A DNA stretch of 64,000 nucleotides from Williamsia phyllosphaerae (GCF_014635305.1 NZ_BMCS01000002.1:682001-746000); one strand, 5' to 3'. Positions 16,209-25,042 are shown, numbered from the stretch's first letter. Made by a program: numbers and translations. Notes: generated by a model not told the origin, from the sequence alone.

Positions 16209-16312
16209 GAACAGATTGCATTTCGTACATTCGCCTCCTCGTACGATTGTGCAAACAGTTGCTATGGCGAACAATCGATCCGGGTCGGTGGCCCGACTAC
16301 GAGGAAAGTGAC

Positions 16313-16903
16313 GTGATCGAAATGCGCATCAAACAACGCGTGACGGCAGCTGCGGTGGCCGCAATGGCCTTCACCCTGCTCGCATCGACGCAGGTGACGA
16401 GCATCGCGAGTGCCGATGAGCCGTCCGGCGAGTTCACCATCGGTGGACGCATCCTGGAGGCCTACAAGGCCACCGGCGGCGAAGCGAAGTGGGGCGAGGC
16501 CACCGGCGACGAGCGCCCCGCCCTGGGTGGACGCTTCCAGACCTTCGAAAAGGACAACACCCACTTCTACTGGAAGGCGTCGGTGACCGCCGGCATCGCG
16601 CACCCGGTCGGCGGCGCGATCTTCACCAAGTACGGAACGCTCCAGTGGGAGCGCGGGGTTCTGAAGTACCCCACCTCCGACCCGATCGGCATCCCGGACA
16701 AGGGCGTCAAGCAGTTCTTCCAGGGCGGCAACGTCTACAGCGGCACCACCACCAAGACCTTCACCGTGTGGGGCGGGATCCTCAACAAGTACGCCGCCGC
16801 CAAGGGTCCGACCGGAAAGCTCGGCATGCCCGTCAGCAACGAGTACCGAGTCGGACGCAACTACGCACAGAACTTCCAGAACGGCGTGCTCGTCTTCCCC
16901 TGA
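16313..16903 (+). CDS. Secreted LGFP-repeat protein, copy 1
   Basis: This 196-residue protein has a Sec signal peptide (KQR, hydrophobic stretch AAAVAAMAFTLLAS, cleavage expected after IASA). The mature part consists of LGFP-type repeats with the marks GGRILEAYKATGG, HPVGGAIFTKYG, LKYPTSDP, KQFFQGGNVYSG and KLGMPVSNEYRVG. LGFP repeats occur in cell-envelope proteins of mycolate bacteria and are thought to anchor them to the wall. I chose GTG at 16313 because GAGG lies eight bases before it; the ATG at 16322 gives the same N-terminus as copy 2. A strong terminator follows. Confidence 0.88.
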   Translation: MIEMRIKQRVTAAAVAAMAFTLLASTQVTSIASADEPSGEFTIGGRILEAYKATGGEAKWGEATGDERPALGGRFQTFEKDNTHFYWKASVTAGIAHPVGGAIFTKYGTLQWERGVLKYPTSDPIGIPDKGVKQFFQGGNVYSGTTTKTFTVWGGILNKYAAAKGPTGKLGMPVSNEYRVGRNYAQNFQNGVLVFP

Positions 16904-16919
16904 CCCGTACTGAGACATC

Positions 16920-16963
16920 GGAAGCTTCGGCCACCCATCGCGGGCGGCCGAAGCTTTCGTTTC
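16920..16963 (+). terminator. Terminator after LGFP copy 1
   Basis: An 11-bp perfect stem, AAGCTTCGGCC (16922-16932) and GGCCGAAGCTT (16946-16956), is followed by TCGTTTCG. It lies between the two tandem LGFP genes, so each probably has its own transcript. Confidence 0.8.
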
Positions 16964-17003
16964 GTACCCTCATACGGACTCGACGACATGAAGGTGACTA
17001 CAT

Positions 17004-17591
17004 ATGCGCATCAAAGAACGCATGACAGCGGTTGCGGTGGCCGCGATGGCCGTGGCGATGCTCGGTTCCACCCAGGTGGGCGTGGCCAGTGCCGACAAGG
17101 ACTTCGGCGAGTTCAGCGTCGGCGGCCGCATCCTGGAGGCCTTCGAGGCCACCGGTGGCGTCCCCACGTGGGGCAACCCGACGATGAACGAAGCCGCTGC
17201 GGCCTACAACGGACGGTTCCAACGGTTCGACAACACGTCGTTCTACTGGAAGGCGAATGTCTCCGGTGGTGTCGCCCATCAGATCGGTGGGGCCATTCGT
17301 GCACTGTGGTCGAACACGAAGACCAACGGTCAAGGCTACGAGCGCGGCCCGTTGGGCTACCCGGTCAGCGACGAACTCGCGGCGGGGACAGGCCGTAAGC
17401 AGTTCCTGCAGGGCGGCAACGTCTACTACGGCGCAAAGACCGGCACGCACATCGTCTGGGGCGAGATCCTGAACAAGTACGCGGCCGCGGGTGGCCCGGA
17501 CAAGTTCGGCCTCCCGGTCGGCGGCGAGTACAAGGTGGGCAACCAGTTCCGTCAGGACTTCGAGGGCGGCAAGCGCCTGCAGTGGCCCTGA
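17004..17591 (+). CDS. Secreted LGFP-repeat protein, copy 2
   Basis: This 195-residue paralogue of the preceding gene also has a signal peptide (MRIKERMTAVAVAAMAVAML, cleavage expected after VASA). Its repeats include GGRILEAFEATGG, HQIGGAIRALW, LGYPVSDELA, KQFLQGGNVYYG and FGLPVGGEYKVG. The two proteins align along their whole length, so this is a tandem duplication that has since diverged. The ATG at 17004 has AAGGTG upstream. The repeat architecture predicts an exported wall-associated protein without catalytic residues. Confidence 0.9.
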   Translation: MRIKERMTAVAVAAMAVAMLGSTQVGVASADKDFGEFSVGGRILEAFEATGGVPTWGNPTMNEAAAAYNGRFQRFDNTSFYWKANVSGGVAHQIGGAIRALWSNTKTNGQGYERGPLGYPVSDELAAGTGRKQFLQGGNVYYGAKTGTHIVWGEILNKYAAAGGPDKFGLPVGGEYKVGNQFRQDFEGGKRLQWP

Positions 17592-17603
17592 ACCGCTCGT
17601 GAT

Positions 17604-17641
17604 CGAACGCTTCGGTCGTCTACGGGCGGCCGAAGCGTTCG
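17604..17641. terminator. Bidirectional terminator between LGFP copy 2 and accD3
   Basis: A perfect 12-bp stem, CGAACGCTTCGG (17604-17615) and CCGAAGCGTTCG (17630-17641), encloses a 14-base loop. It includes the accD3 stop codon (17620-17622), so it can end transcription from both sides. Confidence 0.8.
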
Positions 17642-19113
17642 GTTCGTGATCTGATCACTTCCGCCGCGTCGGTCCGTTCGATCTCCCCGAGCGCGGCCAC
17701 GATCGCGGCACCCATCCGGACGCAGAACGGCCCGGGTTCGTCTGCGGCATCAGGCTTCTCGTCCACGACCACGTCTACGAAGCCGCGGTCGAGCAACGCC
17801 TGCGCACCGATCCCCTGACTCTGCGCCATCTCCGGTGCGTGGTCGGTGTCGCGATGGACGATGAGGCTGGCCCCCTCCGGCGGCAACGGCGACAGCCAGG
17901 CATTCGACGCGGCGACCACGCGATCGGCCGGCATCAACGCCAACGCCGCCCCGCCGGCCCCCTCCCCCAGCAGCACCGACACCGTCGGCACCGGCAGCGC
18001 GATGAGATCGGCCAGGCACCTGGCGATCTCGCCCGCCAGACCACCCTCCTCGGCATCCTTCGAGAGTTCAGCGCCCGGGGTGTCGATGACCGTGACGAGC
18101 GGGATGTCGAGGTCGGCCGCGAGTTGCATCCCGCGTCGTGCGACGCGGAGCGCCGACGGTCCCAGCAACGACCCTGGCTTCTGCATACGTCGGTCCTGTC
18201 CGATGACGACCACTCCCCGACCGCCGAGGCGGACCATGGCGACGAGCAGGCCACGGTCGCTCTCACCTTCGCCGGTCCCGCTGAGGTTCACCACGTCGTC
18301 GGCCACCGCCCGGACAAGATCACGCACCCCGGGCCGGTCCTCGCGACGGGAAGCGATCACCGCATCCCAGGTTGTCGCGGGCGTTGTCGGGGTGTCGGAA
18401 GCAGATGTGATTGTCGCCGTGTCGATCTCGGCGGGGTCGATGCCGGCGCGATGCACGCGCAGGATCGCGTCGACGAACTCGGCGAGATTGTCCACCGGCG
18501 TGACGATGTCGACCAACCCCTGCACCCGCAGGTTCTCGGCCTGCTGGACGCCGTCGGGGAACGCCTCACCGTAGAGCCCTTCGTAGACGCGGGGTCCGAG
18601 AAATCCGATGAGAGCACCGGGTTCGGCGAGGGTCACGTGTCCGAGCGACCCCCAGGAGGCGAACACGCCGCCGGTGGTGGGGTGGCGCAGATACACCAGG
18701 TACGGCAGGTGCGCGGCCTTGTGTTCGACGACCGCGGCGGTGATCCCGACCATCTGCAGGAAGGCCGCTGTCCCCTCCTGCATCCGGGTGCCCCCGGACG
18801 CGGGGAGCGCCACCAGGGCGCGCCCCTCAGCGGTGGCCCGCCTGATGGCGGCGGTCATCCTTGCACCGGCATCCGCGCCGATCGATCCGGCCAGGAAGCC
18901 GAATTCGCTGACCACCAGGGCCACGCGATGTCCTCGGACGGTTGCGGCGCCGGTCATCAACGACTCGTCGAGCCCGGTCTTCTCGCGTGCCCCGCGGAGG
19001 TCGTCGGCGTAGTCGGCGTCGGCCGGGATTGTCGTGACCGGCTCGTCCCAGCCGACCCAGCTACCGGGATCGACGATGAGATCGCGAACCTCGACCGCGC
19101 TGCGTCGTGTCAT
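17620..19113 (-). CDS. accD3: Fused acetyl/acyl-CoA carboxyltransferase, AccD3-like
   Basis: This 497-residue protein has two crotonase-fold halves in one chain: an N-terminal beta-type half (ALPASGGTRMQEG, TTGGVFASWGSLGHVTLAEPGALIGFLGPRVYE) and a C-terminal alpha-type half (VTVIDTPGAELSKDAEEGGLAGEIARCLADL, GEGAGGAALALMPADRVVA). There is no zinc finger. Length and order fit M. tuberculosis AccD3. It transfers carboxyl groups from biotin to acyl-CoA; the true substrate of AccD3 is unsettled and no biotin subunit is nearby. The ATG at 19113 gives the conserved N-terminus. The gene ends in the bidirectional terminator. Confidence 0.88.
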   Translation of the reverse strand: MTRRSAVEVRDLIVDPGSWVGWDEPVTTIPADADYADDLRGAREKTGLDESLMTGAATVRGHRVALVVSEFGFLAGSIGADAGARMTAAIRRATAEGRALVALPASGGTRMQEGTAAFLQMVGITAAVVEHKAAHLPYLVYLRHPTTGGVFASWGSLGHVTLAEPGALIGFLGPRVYEGLYGEAFPDGVQQAENLRVQGLVDIVTPVDNLAEFVDAILRVHRAGIDPAEIDTATITSASDTPTTPATTWDAVIASRREDRPGVRDLVRAVADDVVNLSGTGEGESDRGLLVAMVRLGGRGVVVIGQDRRMQKPGSLLGPSALRVARRGMQLAADLDIPLVTVIDTPGAELSKDAEEGGLAGEIARCLADLIALPVPTVSVLLGEGAGGAALALMPADRVVAASNAWLSPLPPEGASLIVHRDTDHAPEMAQSQGIGAQALLDRGFVDVVVDEKPDAADEPGPFCVRMGAAIVAALGEIERTDAAEVIRSRTERFGRP

Positions 19114-19192
19114 CGGATCATCATCGCAAACGCGGACCGCCCCACCATCGACCCTGAGGTCGCTGGTGGGGCGGTGGTCGACGGTGTCGGAT

Positions 19193-20887
19193 CTACTGCG
19201 TGAGAGCGGTCTCCGTCTTCTGTTCGGGCAGCACGTGCTCCCCGGTCTTGTCACACGAGAGGGCCAGCGAGGAGATGTACTGCTTCTCCCCGTTCGGGCC
19301 CGGCTTGGCCGACGCGATCATGTCGGGCCGCTCGAACTCGATGCCGGTGACGCAGCACATGAGCTTGACGTCCGACGGGTTGCCGTCGTCGTCGAGCATC
19401 GGCAGGTCGATGCCGTCGTCGGTGCGACGCAGGTAGTACTTCCCCTTGGTGCTGTAGGCGAAGATCGGCGGGAGGACCACGGCGAGAACCAGTGCCACGA
19501 TCGGCGAGTAAGGCTGGATGGCGTCGCCGAAGACGTGGAAGTAGGTCATGATCGACAGTCCGCCGGCGATGATGACGCTGCCGAAGCCCACCGGGTTGAC
19601 GCTGTAGAGCATGCCGCGACGGAACTCGGGCTGCTTGGGCGAGAGCTTCAGCAGGAACTTGTTGATGGCGATGTCGGACGCCACGGTGGCGATCCACGCG
19701 ATGCCGCAGTTGGCGTAGAAGTTCAGCAGGTTGTTGAGAAAGCTGAACATGTTGGCTTCCATCAGGACGATGGCGATGGCCACGTTGAACACCAGGAACA
19801 CCAGTCGACCCGGGTAGGTCTTGGTGACGCGGGTGAAGCTGTTCGTCCAGGCCAGCGAACCGGAGTAGGCGTTCGTGACGTTGATCTTGATCTGGCTGAT
19901 GACCACCAGGATCACGGCGAGTGTCAGAGCCAGCCAGTGCGGCATGAAGTCCTCGTAGATGGCGAGGAACTGCTCGACCGGTTGGTTGGCGACGCCGGCC
20001 TGGTCGGCGAAGTTCAGGATCAGGTAGACGGCGAGGAACAGACCCACGACCTGCTTGATGGCACCGAAGAAGACCCAGCCCGGGCCGGCGGCGATGACCG
20101 CGGTCCACCAGCGACGGCTGTTCTCGGCGGTCTTCGGGGGCATGAAGCGCAGGTAGTCGATCTGCTCGGCGATCTGGGCTATCAACGACAGACAGACACC
20201 GGCGGCCAGCATGGTGCCCGCGAAGGACACTCCCTGTCCGCCCTGCGCGTCGAGACCGCCACTGTAGGAGAGGAAGTCGCCGACCGCGTCGGGGTGGGTG
20301 ATGAGCAGGTAGAGGAACGGCAGCACCATCATGACCAGCCACAGCGGCGTGGTCCACACCTGCAGCTTGGCCAGGGTGTTCATGCCGTAGATGACCAGCG
20401 GGATCACCAGCACCGAGGACACCAGATAGCCCAGCCACAGCGGGATGTTCAGGCCCAGTTTCAGGCCCTGCGCCATGATCGAGCCCTCGAGCGCGAAGAA
20501 GATGAAGGTGAACGAGGCGAAGATGACGTTTGTCAGCACCGACCCGTAGTAGCCGAAACCGCTTCCGCGCGTGATGAGGTCGAGGTCGATGTTGTAGCGC
20601 GCCGCGTAGTATGCCAGCGGGTAGCCGGTCAGCACGATGACCACGGCGAAGAACAGGATGCCCCACAACGCATTACCGGTGCCGTTGGCGATACCGATGT
20701 TCGCGCCGATGGCGAAGTCGGCGAGATAGGCGATGCCACCGAGAGCGGAGATCGAGACGACGCCCGGTCCCCACTTGCGATAGCTCCGCGGAGCGAACCG
20801 GAGGGTGTAGTCCTCCAGTGTCTCTCGGGTGGCCGCGGCCTGCGGTCCGGTCAGAGCCGGATTCGGCTCCGCTACTTCCTGGGTCAT
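19193..20887 (-). CDS. NCS1-family purine/cytosine permease
   Basis: This 564-residue membrane protein has about 12 hydrophobic helices and NCS1 marks such as ALGGIAYLADFAIGANIGIANGTG, YYAARYNIDLDLITRGSGFGYYGS and QIAEQIDYLRFMPPKT. NCS1 proteins import nucleobases, hydantoins or vitamins with H+ or Na+. The C-terminal 65 residues are soluble and unusual (CCVTGIEFERPDM, then SLALSCDKTGEH). The ATG at 20887 has GAGGAG upstream, so the frame extending further is not coding. No purine-catabolic gene adjoins it, so the substrate is open. Confidence 0.9.
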   Translation of the reverse strand: MTQEVAEPNPALTGPQAAATRETLEDYTLRFAPRSYRKWGPGVVSISALGGIAYLADFAIGANIGIANGTGNALWGILFFAVVIVLTGYPLAYYAARYNIDLDLITRGSGFGYYGSVLTNVIFASFTFIFFALEGSIMAQGLKLGLNIPLWLGYLVSSVLVIPLVIYGMNTLAKLQVWTTPLWLVMMVLPFLYLLITHPDAVGDFLSYSGGLDAQGGQGVSFAGTMLAAGVCLSLIAQIAEQIDYLRFMPPKTAENSRRWWTAVIAAGPGWVFFGAIKQVVGLFLAVYLILNFADQAGVANQPVEQFLAIYEDFMPHWLALTLAVILVVISQIKINVTNAYSGSLAWTNSFTRVTKTYPGRLVFLVFNVAIAIVLMEANMFSFLNNLLNFYANCGIAWIATVASDIAINKFLLKLSPKQPEFRRGMLYSVNPVGFGSVIIAGGLSIMTYFHVFGDAIQPYSPIVALVLAVVLPPIFAYSTKGKYYLRRTDDGIDLPMLDDDGNPSDVKLMCCVTGIEFERPDMIASAKPGPNGEKQYISSLALSCDKTGEHVLPEQKTETALTQ

Positions 20888-21116
20888 GCGCACTCCTCGA
20901 TCAGCAATCGCAGATGATGTCCGCCCCCTGACGGGCAATATCGCGACGCTAGGCGCGGCGTGTATCCCGAACAGTTCAGCCATGTTTCGGGTAGGAAAAC
21001 TCAAACCCTTAGCCTTGCGCACCAAAGCCGGGTCGCGTAAGGAGTCTCATCGCGGGTGTCGTAGGCTCGTCGATGGTCTCGACCACGCCGGCCACCCGGC
21101 TCGAACATCGGAGAAC

Positions 21117-21503
21117 GTGCTGTCGGCGAAGAAATCGGGTACGTCGATCCCGACGGCAACCGTGTGTCGGGGCTGCTGCTGTGGGACTGTGCGCAAACAT
21201 CCCGGCATCGACCACGACAGCCAGCTCGACGCGCTCCGCGACACGGTCGACGACGCCGCACGGGTACGGACGAGCGACTGTCTCGACGACTGCAAGCGCT
21301 CGAACGTCATCGTGGTGTCCCCGTCACGGGCCGGACGGTCCAAGGGCGGTCGGCCGGTGTGGCTCCAGCGAGTGTTGACCGACTCGGCAATGACCGAGGT
21401 CGGCGAATGGATGCGTGCGGGCGGTCCCGGGATTGCCGACCCGCCGCCGGAGATCAAACGCCTCGTCTACCGGCCGGGCAAATCGGTCAAGAACCCGAAG
21501 TGA
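21117..21503 (+). CDS. Thioredoxin-like [2Fe-2S] ferredoxin domain protein
   Basis: This protein of about 128 residues has a cysteine set near the N-terminus (CRGCCCGT), followed by HPGIDH and then DCLDDCKRSN, the layout of the (2Fe-2S) ferredoxin-like family with a thioredoxin fold. It continues with VIVVSPS and GGRPVWL, which are usual in actinobacterial members. Its partner is unknown. The start is uncertain: GTG at 21117 follows GGAG by four bases, and upstream in-frame codons look non-coding. It is divergent from the permease across 229 bases that show no clear site, and convergent with echA6. Confidence 0.75.
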   Translation: MLSAKKSGTSIPTATVCRGCCCGTVRKHPGIDHDSQLDALRDTVDDAARVRTSDCLDDCKRSNVIVVSPSRAGRSKGGRPVWLQRVLTDSAMTEVGEWMRAGGPGIADPPPEIKRLVYRPGKSVKNPK

Positions 21504-21512
21504 CCGCCGCGC

Positions 21513-22244
21513 TCAGCGGCCGGTGAACCGTGGCGCGCGCTTCTCGGTGCGCGCCGTCCGTCCCTCGACGAGATCGTCACTGTCCCAAGCGCGCATCATC
21601 GCCGTCATGCGGTCGGCCGGGACCTCGTCGCGCGCCCCGTCACCGGCGAACACCAGCTTGTAGTGCGCGAGGGTGAGCGGGGCGAGCTCGGCGATCGACG
21701 CCGCCCAAGCCTGTGCCTCGGCGAGATCGCCTATGCGGTTGGCGAACCCGATGGCGTGGGCACGGTCGGCGGTGAGCGGATCACATCCGATGAGTATGCC
21801 GCGCGCGGTGCCGCCGCCGACGAGTGAGATCAACCGGCGGATGGTCCACTCGTCGACGGCCACACCGATCTTCGCTGCCGGGATGCCCACCGTGGCACCG
21901 GGCGCCATCACCCGGAGGTCGGCGACCATGGCCAGCTGCAGGCCGGCTCCCAAGGCACTGCCGTTGAGCGCGGCGATGACCGGCACCGGTGAGGACTCGA
22001 TCTGCTGCAGCGTGGCCACCAGCTTGGCGAGGAAGTCCGGGTCGTAGACCGGACCGGACAGGTCTGCGCCTGCACAGAAGGTGGCGCCCTGGCCGGTGAG
22101 CACGATTGCGCGGGTGCCGGTGTCGACCGCCTCGGCGACCGCGGCGGCCAGGCCGTCGAGAACGTCGTGGTCGACGGCGTTTCGCTTGTCCTCGCGCTGG
22201 ATCTCGATGGTGGTCACCAGACCGTCTCTGCTGCTCCCGATCAT
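21513..22244 (-). CDS. echA6: EchA6-like enoyl-CoA hydratase homologue, probably non-catalytic
   Basis: This 243-residue crotonase-fold protein has the oxyanion-hole motif FCAGADLSG and ALGAGLQLAMVADLRV. In active hydratases the two catalytic glutamates lie in a QPEILLG-type segment and about 20 residues later. Here the first is IPAAKIGV and the second region reads SLVGGGTARGILIG, so both are missing. M. tuberculosis EchA6 (Rv0905), also 243 residues, lacks them as well and delivers acyl-CoA to FAS-II for mycolate synthesis. Length, missing residues and proximity to accD3 support the same role here. Confidence 0.88.
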   Translation of the reverse strand: MIGSSRDGLVTTIEIQREDKRNAVDHDVLDGLAAAVAEAVDTGTRAIVLTGQGATFCAGADLSGPVYDPDFLAKLVATLQQIESSPVPVIAALNGSALGAGLQLAMVADLRVMAPGATVGIPAAKIGVAVDEWTIRRLISLVGGGTARGILIGCDPLTADRAHAIGFANRIGDLAEAQAWAASIAELAPLTLAHYKLVFAGDGARDEVPADRMTAMMRAWDSDDLVEGRTARTEKRAPRFTGR

Positions 22245-22284
22245 GTGGTCAGCCTAATACCCGGCGCGAAGTACAGTTCGGGGC

Positions 22285-23427
22285 GTGACCGACGAGCGGC
22301 TCGACTGTGTGGTGATCGGTGGCGGGCAGGCAGGGCTGTCGGCCGGCTATTTTCTCCGACGACGGGGCCTGACCGGGCGGTTCGCCATCCTCGATCATGC
22401 TCCGAAACCCGGTGGGGCGTGGCAGTTCCGCTGGCCGACGCTCACCCTGGCCGGCGCCAATCACGTCCATGACCTCCCCGGATACGGACTCACCGAGGCC
22501 CTCGGGGTCGAGTGCGACGAGTGGCCGGCGGCGAGTGCCGTGCCCGACTACTTCGACCGGTACGAGAAGAGATTCGAACTCGATGTCCGGCGTCCGGTGC
22601 ACGTCAACGCGGTGCGACGTCGACGGGGTACCGCCGACGAGTACGAGGTGCTGCTGACGGGTCCCGGGCCGGGCGACACCCGGGTCGAATCCACCATCAT
22701 CACGCGGACCATCGTCAACGCCACCGGGACCTGGGATCGGCCGTTCATCCCCTATATCCCGGGAACCGAGCGATTCACCGGCCGCCAACTGCACACCCAC
22801 GACTACACCGGGCCCCACGACTTCGACGGCCAACGGGTACTGGTGGTGGGGGCCGGCATCTCGGCGGTGCAGCTGCTGATGGAGATCGCGCGCACCGCGA
22901 CCGACGTGACGACCTACTGGTGCAGCCGGACGCGACCGGTGTTCACCGATGCGCCGTTCTCTCCCGAAGAGGGTCGCGAGGCCGTCGCCCGGGTGGAACG
23001 CCGGGTGCGCGCCGGACTGCCGCCGACGTCGGTGGTGTCGGTCACCGGTCTCCGCACGACACCGGCCATCGCTGCGGCGCAGGCCGACGGCATCCTCGAA
23101 TGGCTGCCGATGTTCACGCGAATTGTGGAGAAGGGCGTCCGCTTCGACGGCGTACGTCAGGACTCGCCGGCTCAACTCGATGTCGACGTCATCTTCTGGT
23201 GCACCGGGTTCCGCAGTGCGCTCGACCATCTCGCCCCGCTGCATCTGCGGGCTGCGGGCGGCGGGATCACCATGACCGGCGCACTGGCGACCGTCGTCGC
23301 CGACGAGCCCGGCGTGCAGCTCCTCGGTTACGGACCGTCCGCGTCGACGATCGGCGCGAACCGGGCCGGCCGTGAGGCGGCGCGGCACGTCCGCGCCGTC
23401 CTCGACGGGGAACCCGTCCGGTCGTGA
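22285..23427 (+). CDS. FAD/NAD(P)-binding monooxygenase-type oxidoreductase
   Basis: This 380-residue two-dinucleotide-fold flavoprotein has the FAD motif IGGGQAGLSAGYF at residues 11-23, a second Rossmann motif VVGAGISAVQL near residue 193, and FTGRQLHTHDY between them, close to the FMO/Baeyer-Villiger fingerprint FxGxxxHxxxW with Tyr at the last position. It probably hydroxylates a hydrophobic substrate with NADPH and O2. The start is GTG at 22285, 40 bases from the divergent echA6 start, so the two promoters must overlap or one message is leaderless. The substrate is unknown. Confidence 0.85.
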   Translation: MTDERLDCVVIGGGQAGLSAGYFLRRRGLTGRFAILDHAPKPGGAWQFRWPTLTLAGANHVHDLPGYGLTEALGVECDEWPAASAVPDYFDRYEKRFELDVRRPVHVNAVRRRRGTADEYEVLLTGPGPGDTRVESTIITRTIVNATGTWDRPFIPYIPGTERFTGRQLHTHDYTGPHDFDGQRVLVVGAGISAVQLLMEIARTATDVTTYWCSRTRPVFTDAPFSPEEGREAVARVERRVRAGLPPTSVVSVTGLRTTPAIAAAQADGILEWLPMFTRIVEKGVRFDGVRQDSPAQLDVDVIFWCTGFRSALDHLAPLHLRAAGGGITMTGALATVVADEPGVQLLGYGPSASTIGANRAGREAARHVRAVLDGEPVRS

Positions 23428-23431
23428 CCGC

Positions 23432-24871
23432 CTAGCGGGTCGGGGTACGACCGATCGCCTGACCGAACAGCGCGGCCACGTTGGCGCCGAGCTGGTCGGA
23501 GAAGGTCGACCACGCCCGCGAGTCCAGGGCCATCGATCCCACATCGGTCGTCGAGCACCCTGCCTTCACCTGCTTCCCCGCGAAGCGCTCGCTCAACCAG
23601 AGCAGCGCTGCCGGCGCGGCCACCGGGTCGAGCGAGATGTGTTCGCTGAAGTGGTCGCGGGTGTACTGGACCCGGGCTTGCGGGTCACGGCAGTAGGTCT
23701 GCACCAGGGTGTCCACCGGCCCGACGGGTACCAACCAGTCGGGATGGGACTGGTAGACGAACATCGGTGCGCGGGGAACCGTCTGACCCATCCGGACCTT
23801 CGCGAGCACCGACTTCACCGTGGGGTCGCGCAGCGGATCCCCGCCGACGAACAGGCCCTTGATGTTCAGGAACGGGGCGAGAACGGACTGATAGGCCAGA
23901 CACAGCGGATTCTTGGCCGCGATGAGCGCCTTGCCCAACGGGTTCACCCGACGCTGCAGGATCCCGGCCAGCTGCGGGTACTCCCGGCTGACGCCGATCA
24001 CGCCTGCCATCACCAACCCGGCGCCGAGGTTGCCGCTACCGAGGTTCACCAGTGCCCCCAGGTCCGCGGGCACGCCACCCTCGGCGACCCCGACCACGTT
24101 CAGTTCCGGGGCGTAGCTCTGCTGGAGCTCGGCGGCCCATCCGGTGGCGATGGCACCGCCGGAGTAGCCCCACATCCCGACCTTCGTCGCGGTGCCGTCG
24201 ACCTGTAGCGGCGCGAATTGCTCCGCGGATCGGATGCCGTCGAGGACGATCCGCCCGGCGAGGGGGCCGGCGGCGAACGCGGAGTCCGGTCCCTGGTGAT
24301 CGGGTACGACGACGGCCCAGCCCTTGGCGACCGCGGCGACCACGTCGATGAAGTTGAGCGGGACGGTGATCGGACCGGTCAGGGGGGACGGGATCGAACC
24401 GGCACGCATCGCGTAGGAGGGTGCGCAGTAGCTCGCGGTCGAGTCCTCGGCCATCTGATACGACAGCAGTTTTCGCGAACCTCCCGGCGCGGCACCGCGC
24501 GGCTTGAGGACGGTCGAGACCGCGGGGATCGCCTGGCCGCGGGTGTTGGTGGACCGGTAGGAGATCTGCCACGCGTCGACGTTGACCGGCAGCACCGAGA
24601 CGTTGGCGAGGTTGACCCGACGCGCCGCGAGGATCTCGCCGGGTGCGGCGGCCTCGACCACGCGCTGCGGCGGGAGATAGAACCCGCGGTCGGCGTCCGG
24701 CAGCGGTGGGAAGAGCGGGACCGGCGCCGTCGACGGTGCGATCGGTGGGCGGGGCGCCGCGGCGGCGTCGGTGGCGACCACGCCCTGTCCCGCAACCGTG
24801 ATCACGCCGATCATCAATGCCATCAGCCGTTTTCGACCGCGAACCGTTCCCCTGCCCGACGCCAGAAACAC
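23432..24871 (-). CDS. Secreted lipase, LIP family
   Basis: This 479-residue exported hydrolase starts with a basic stretch and the hydrophobic segment LMALMIGVITVAGQGVVA, with cleavage expected after DAAAA. The nucleophile elbow is GYSGGA (about residue 230), and an acid/His pair follows in the HPDWLVPVG and DHFSEHISLDP regions. The family (secretory lipase, LIP) includes many mycolate-bacterium triacylglycerol or polyester hydrolases. GTG at 24871 has a strong AAAGGAG upstream. It is divergent from a TetR gene with a long inverted repeat between them, so that TetR probably controls it. Confidence 0.9.
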   Translation of the reverse strand: MFLASGRGTVRGRKRLMALMIGVITVAGQGVVATDAAAAPRPPIAPSTAPVPLFPPLPDADRGFYLPPQRVVEAAAPGEILAARRVNLANVSVLPVNVDAWQISYRSTNTRGQAIPAVSTVLKPRGAAPGGSRKLLSYQMAEDSTASYCAPSYAMRAGSIPSPLTGPITVPLNFIDVVAAVAKGWAVVVPDHQGPDSAFAAGPLAGRIVLDGIRSAEQFAPLQVDGTATKVGMWGYSGGAIATGWAAELQQSYAPELNVVGVAEGGVPADLGALVNLGSGNLGAGLVMAGVIGVSREYPQLAGILQRRVNPLGKALIAAKNPLCLAYQSVLAPFLNIKGLFVGGDPLRDPTVKSVLAKVRMGQTVPRAPMFVYQSHPDWLVPVGPVDTLVQTYCRDPQARVQYTRDHFSEHISLDPVAAPAALLWLSERFAGKQVKAGCSTTDVGSMALDSRAWSTFSDQLGANVAALFGQAIGRTPTR

Positions 24872-24901
24872 AGATTCTCCTTTGAATCGTCATTCGGGTC
24901 A

Positions 24902-24973
24902 GTCACACCGAAACCATCAAGCATGTGACCCACCTCACCAAGATAAAAAGAGAGTACATGGTTTCTAAGTGAC
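24902..24973. promoter_or_regulatory. Long inverted repeat between lipase and tetR
   Basis: The arms GTCACACCGAAACCAT (24902-24917) and ATGGTTTCTAAGTGAC (24958-24973) pair at 13 of 16 positions, including an unbroken 8-bp block, around a 40-base centre. A third GTGAC lies at 24925. It could hold two operator sites for the divergent TetR. Confidence 0.6.
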
Positions 24974-25036
24974 CGCAAGCCCGCCCCGAGCGCGCCCGAT
25001 GCCGTCAGGACCGGCCGTGGACGGGAGCAACGCTTT

Positions 25037-25042
25037 TATAGT
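25037..25042 (+). promoter_or_regulatory. -10 box of tetR, leaderless
   Basis: TATAGT ends seven bases before the GTG start at 25049, so transcription should begin at or next to the start codon. No Shine-Dalgarno site is present. Confidence 0.5.

Noticed and set aside
20829-21116. Longer form of the ferredoxin-domain protein starting near 20829
   Set aside because: It would overlap the divergent permease start and adds no recognisable sequence; the domain begins after GTG 21117.
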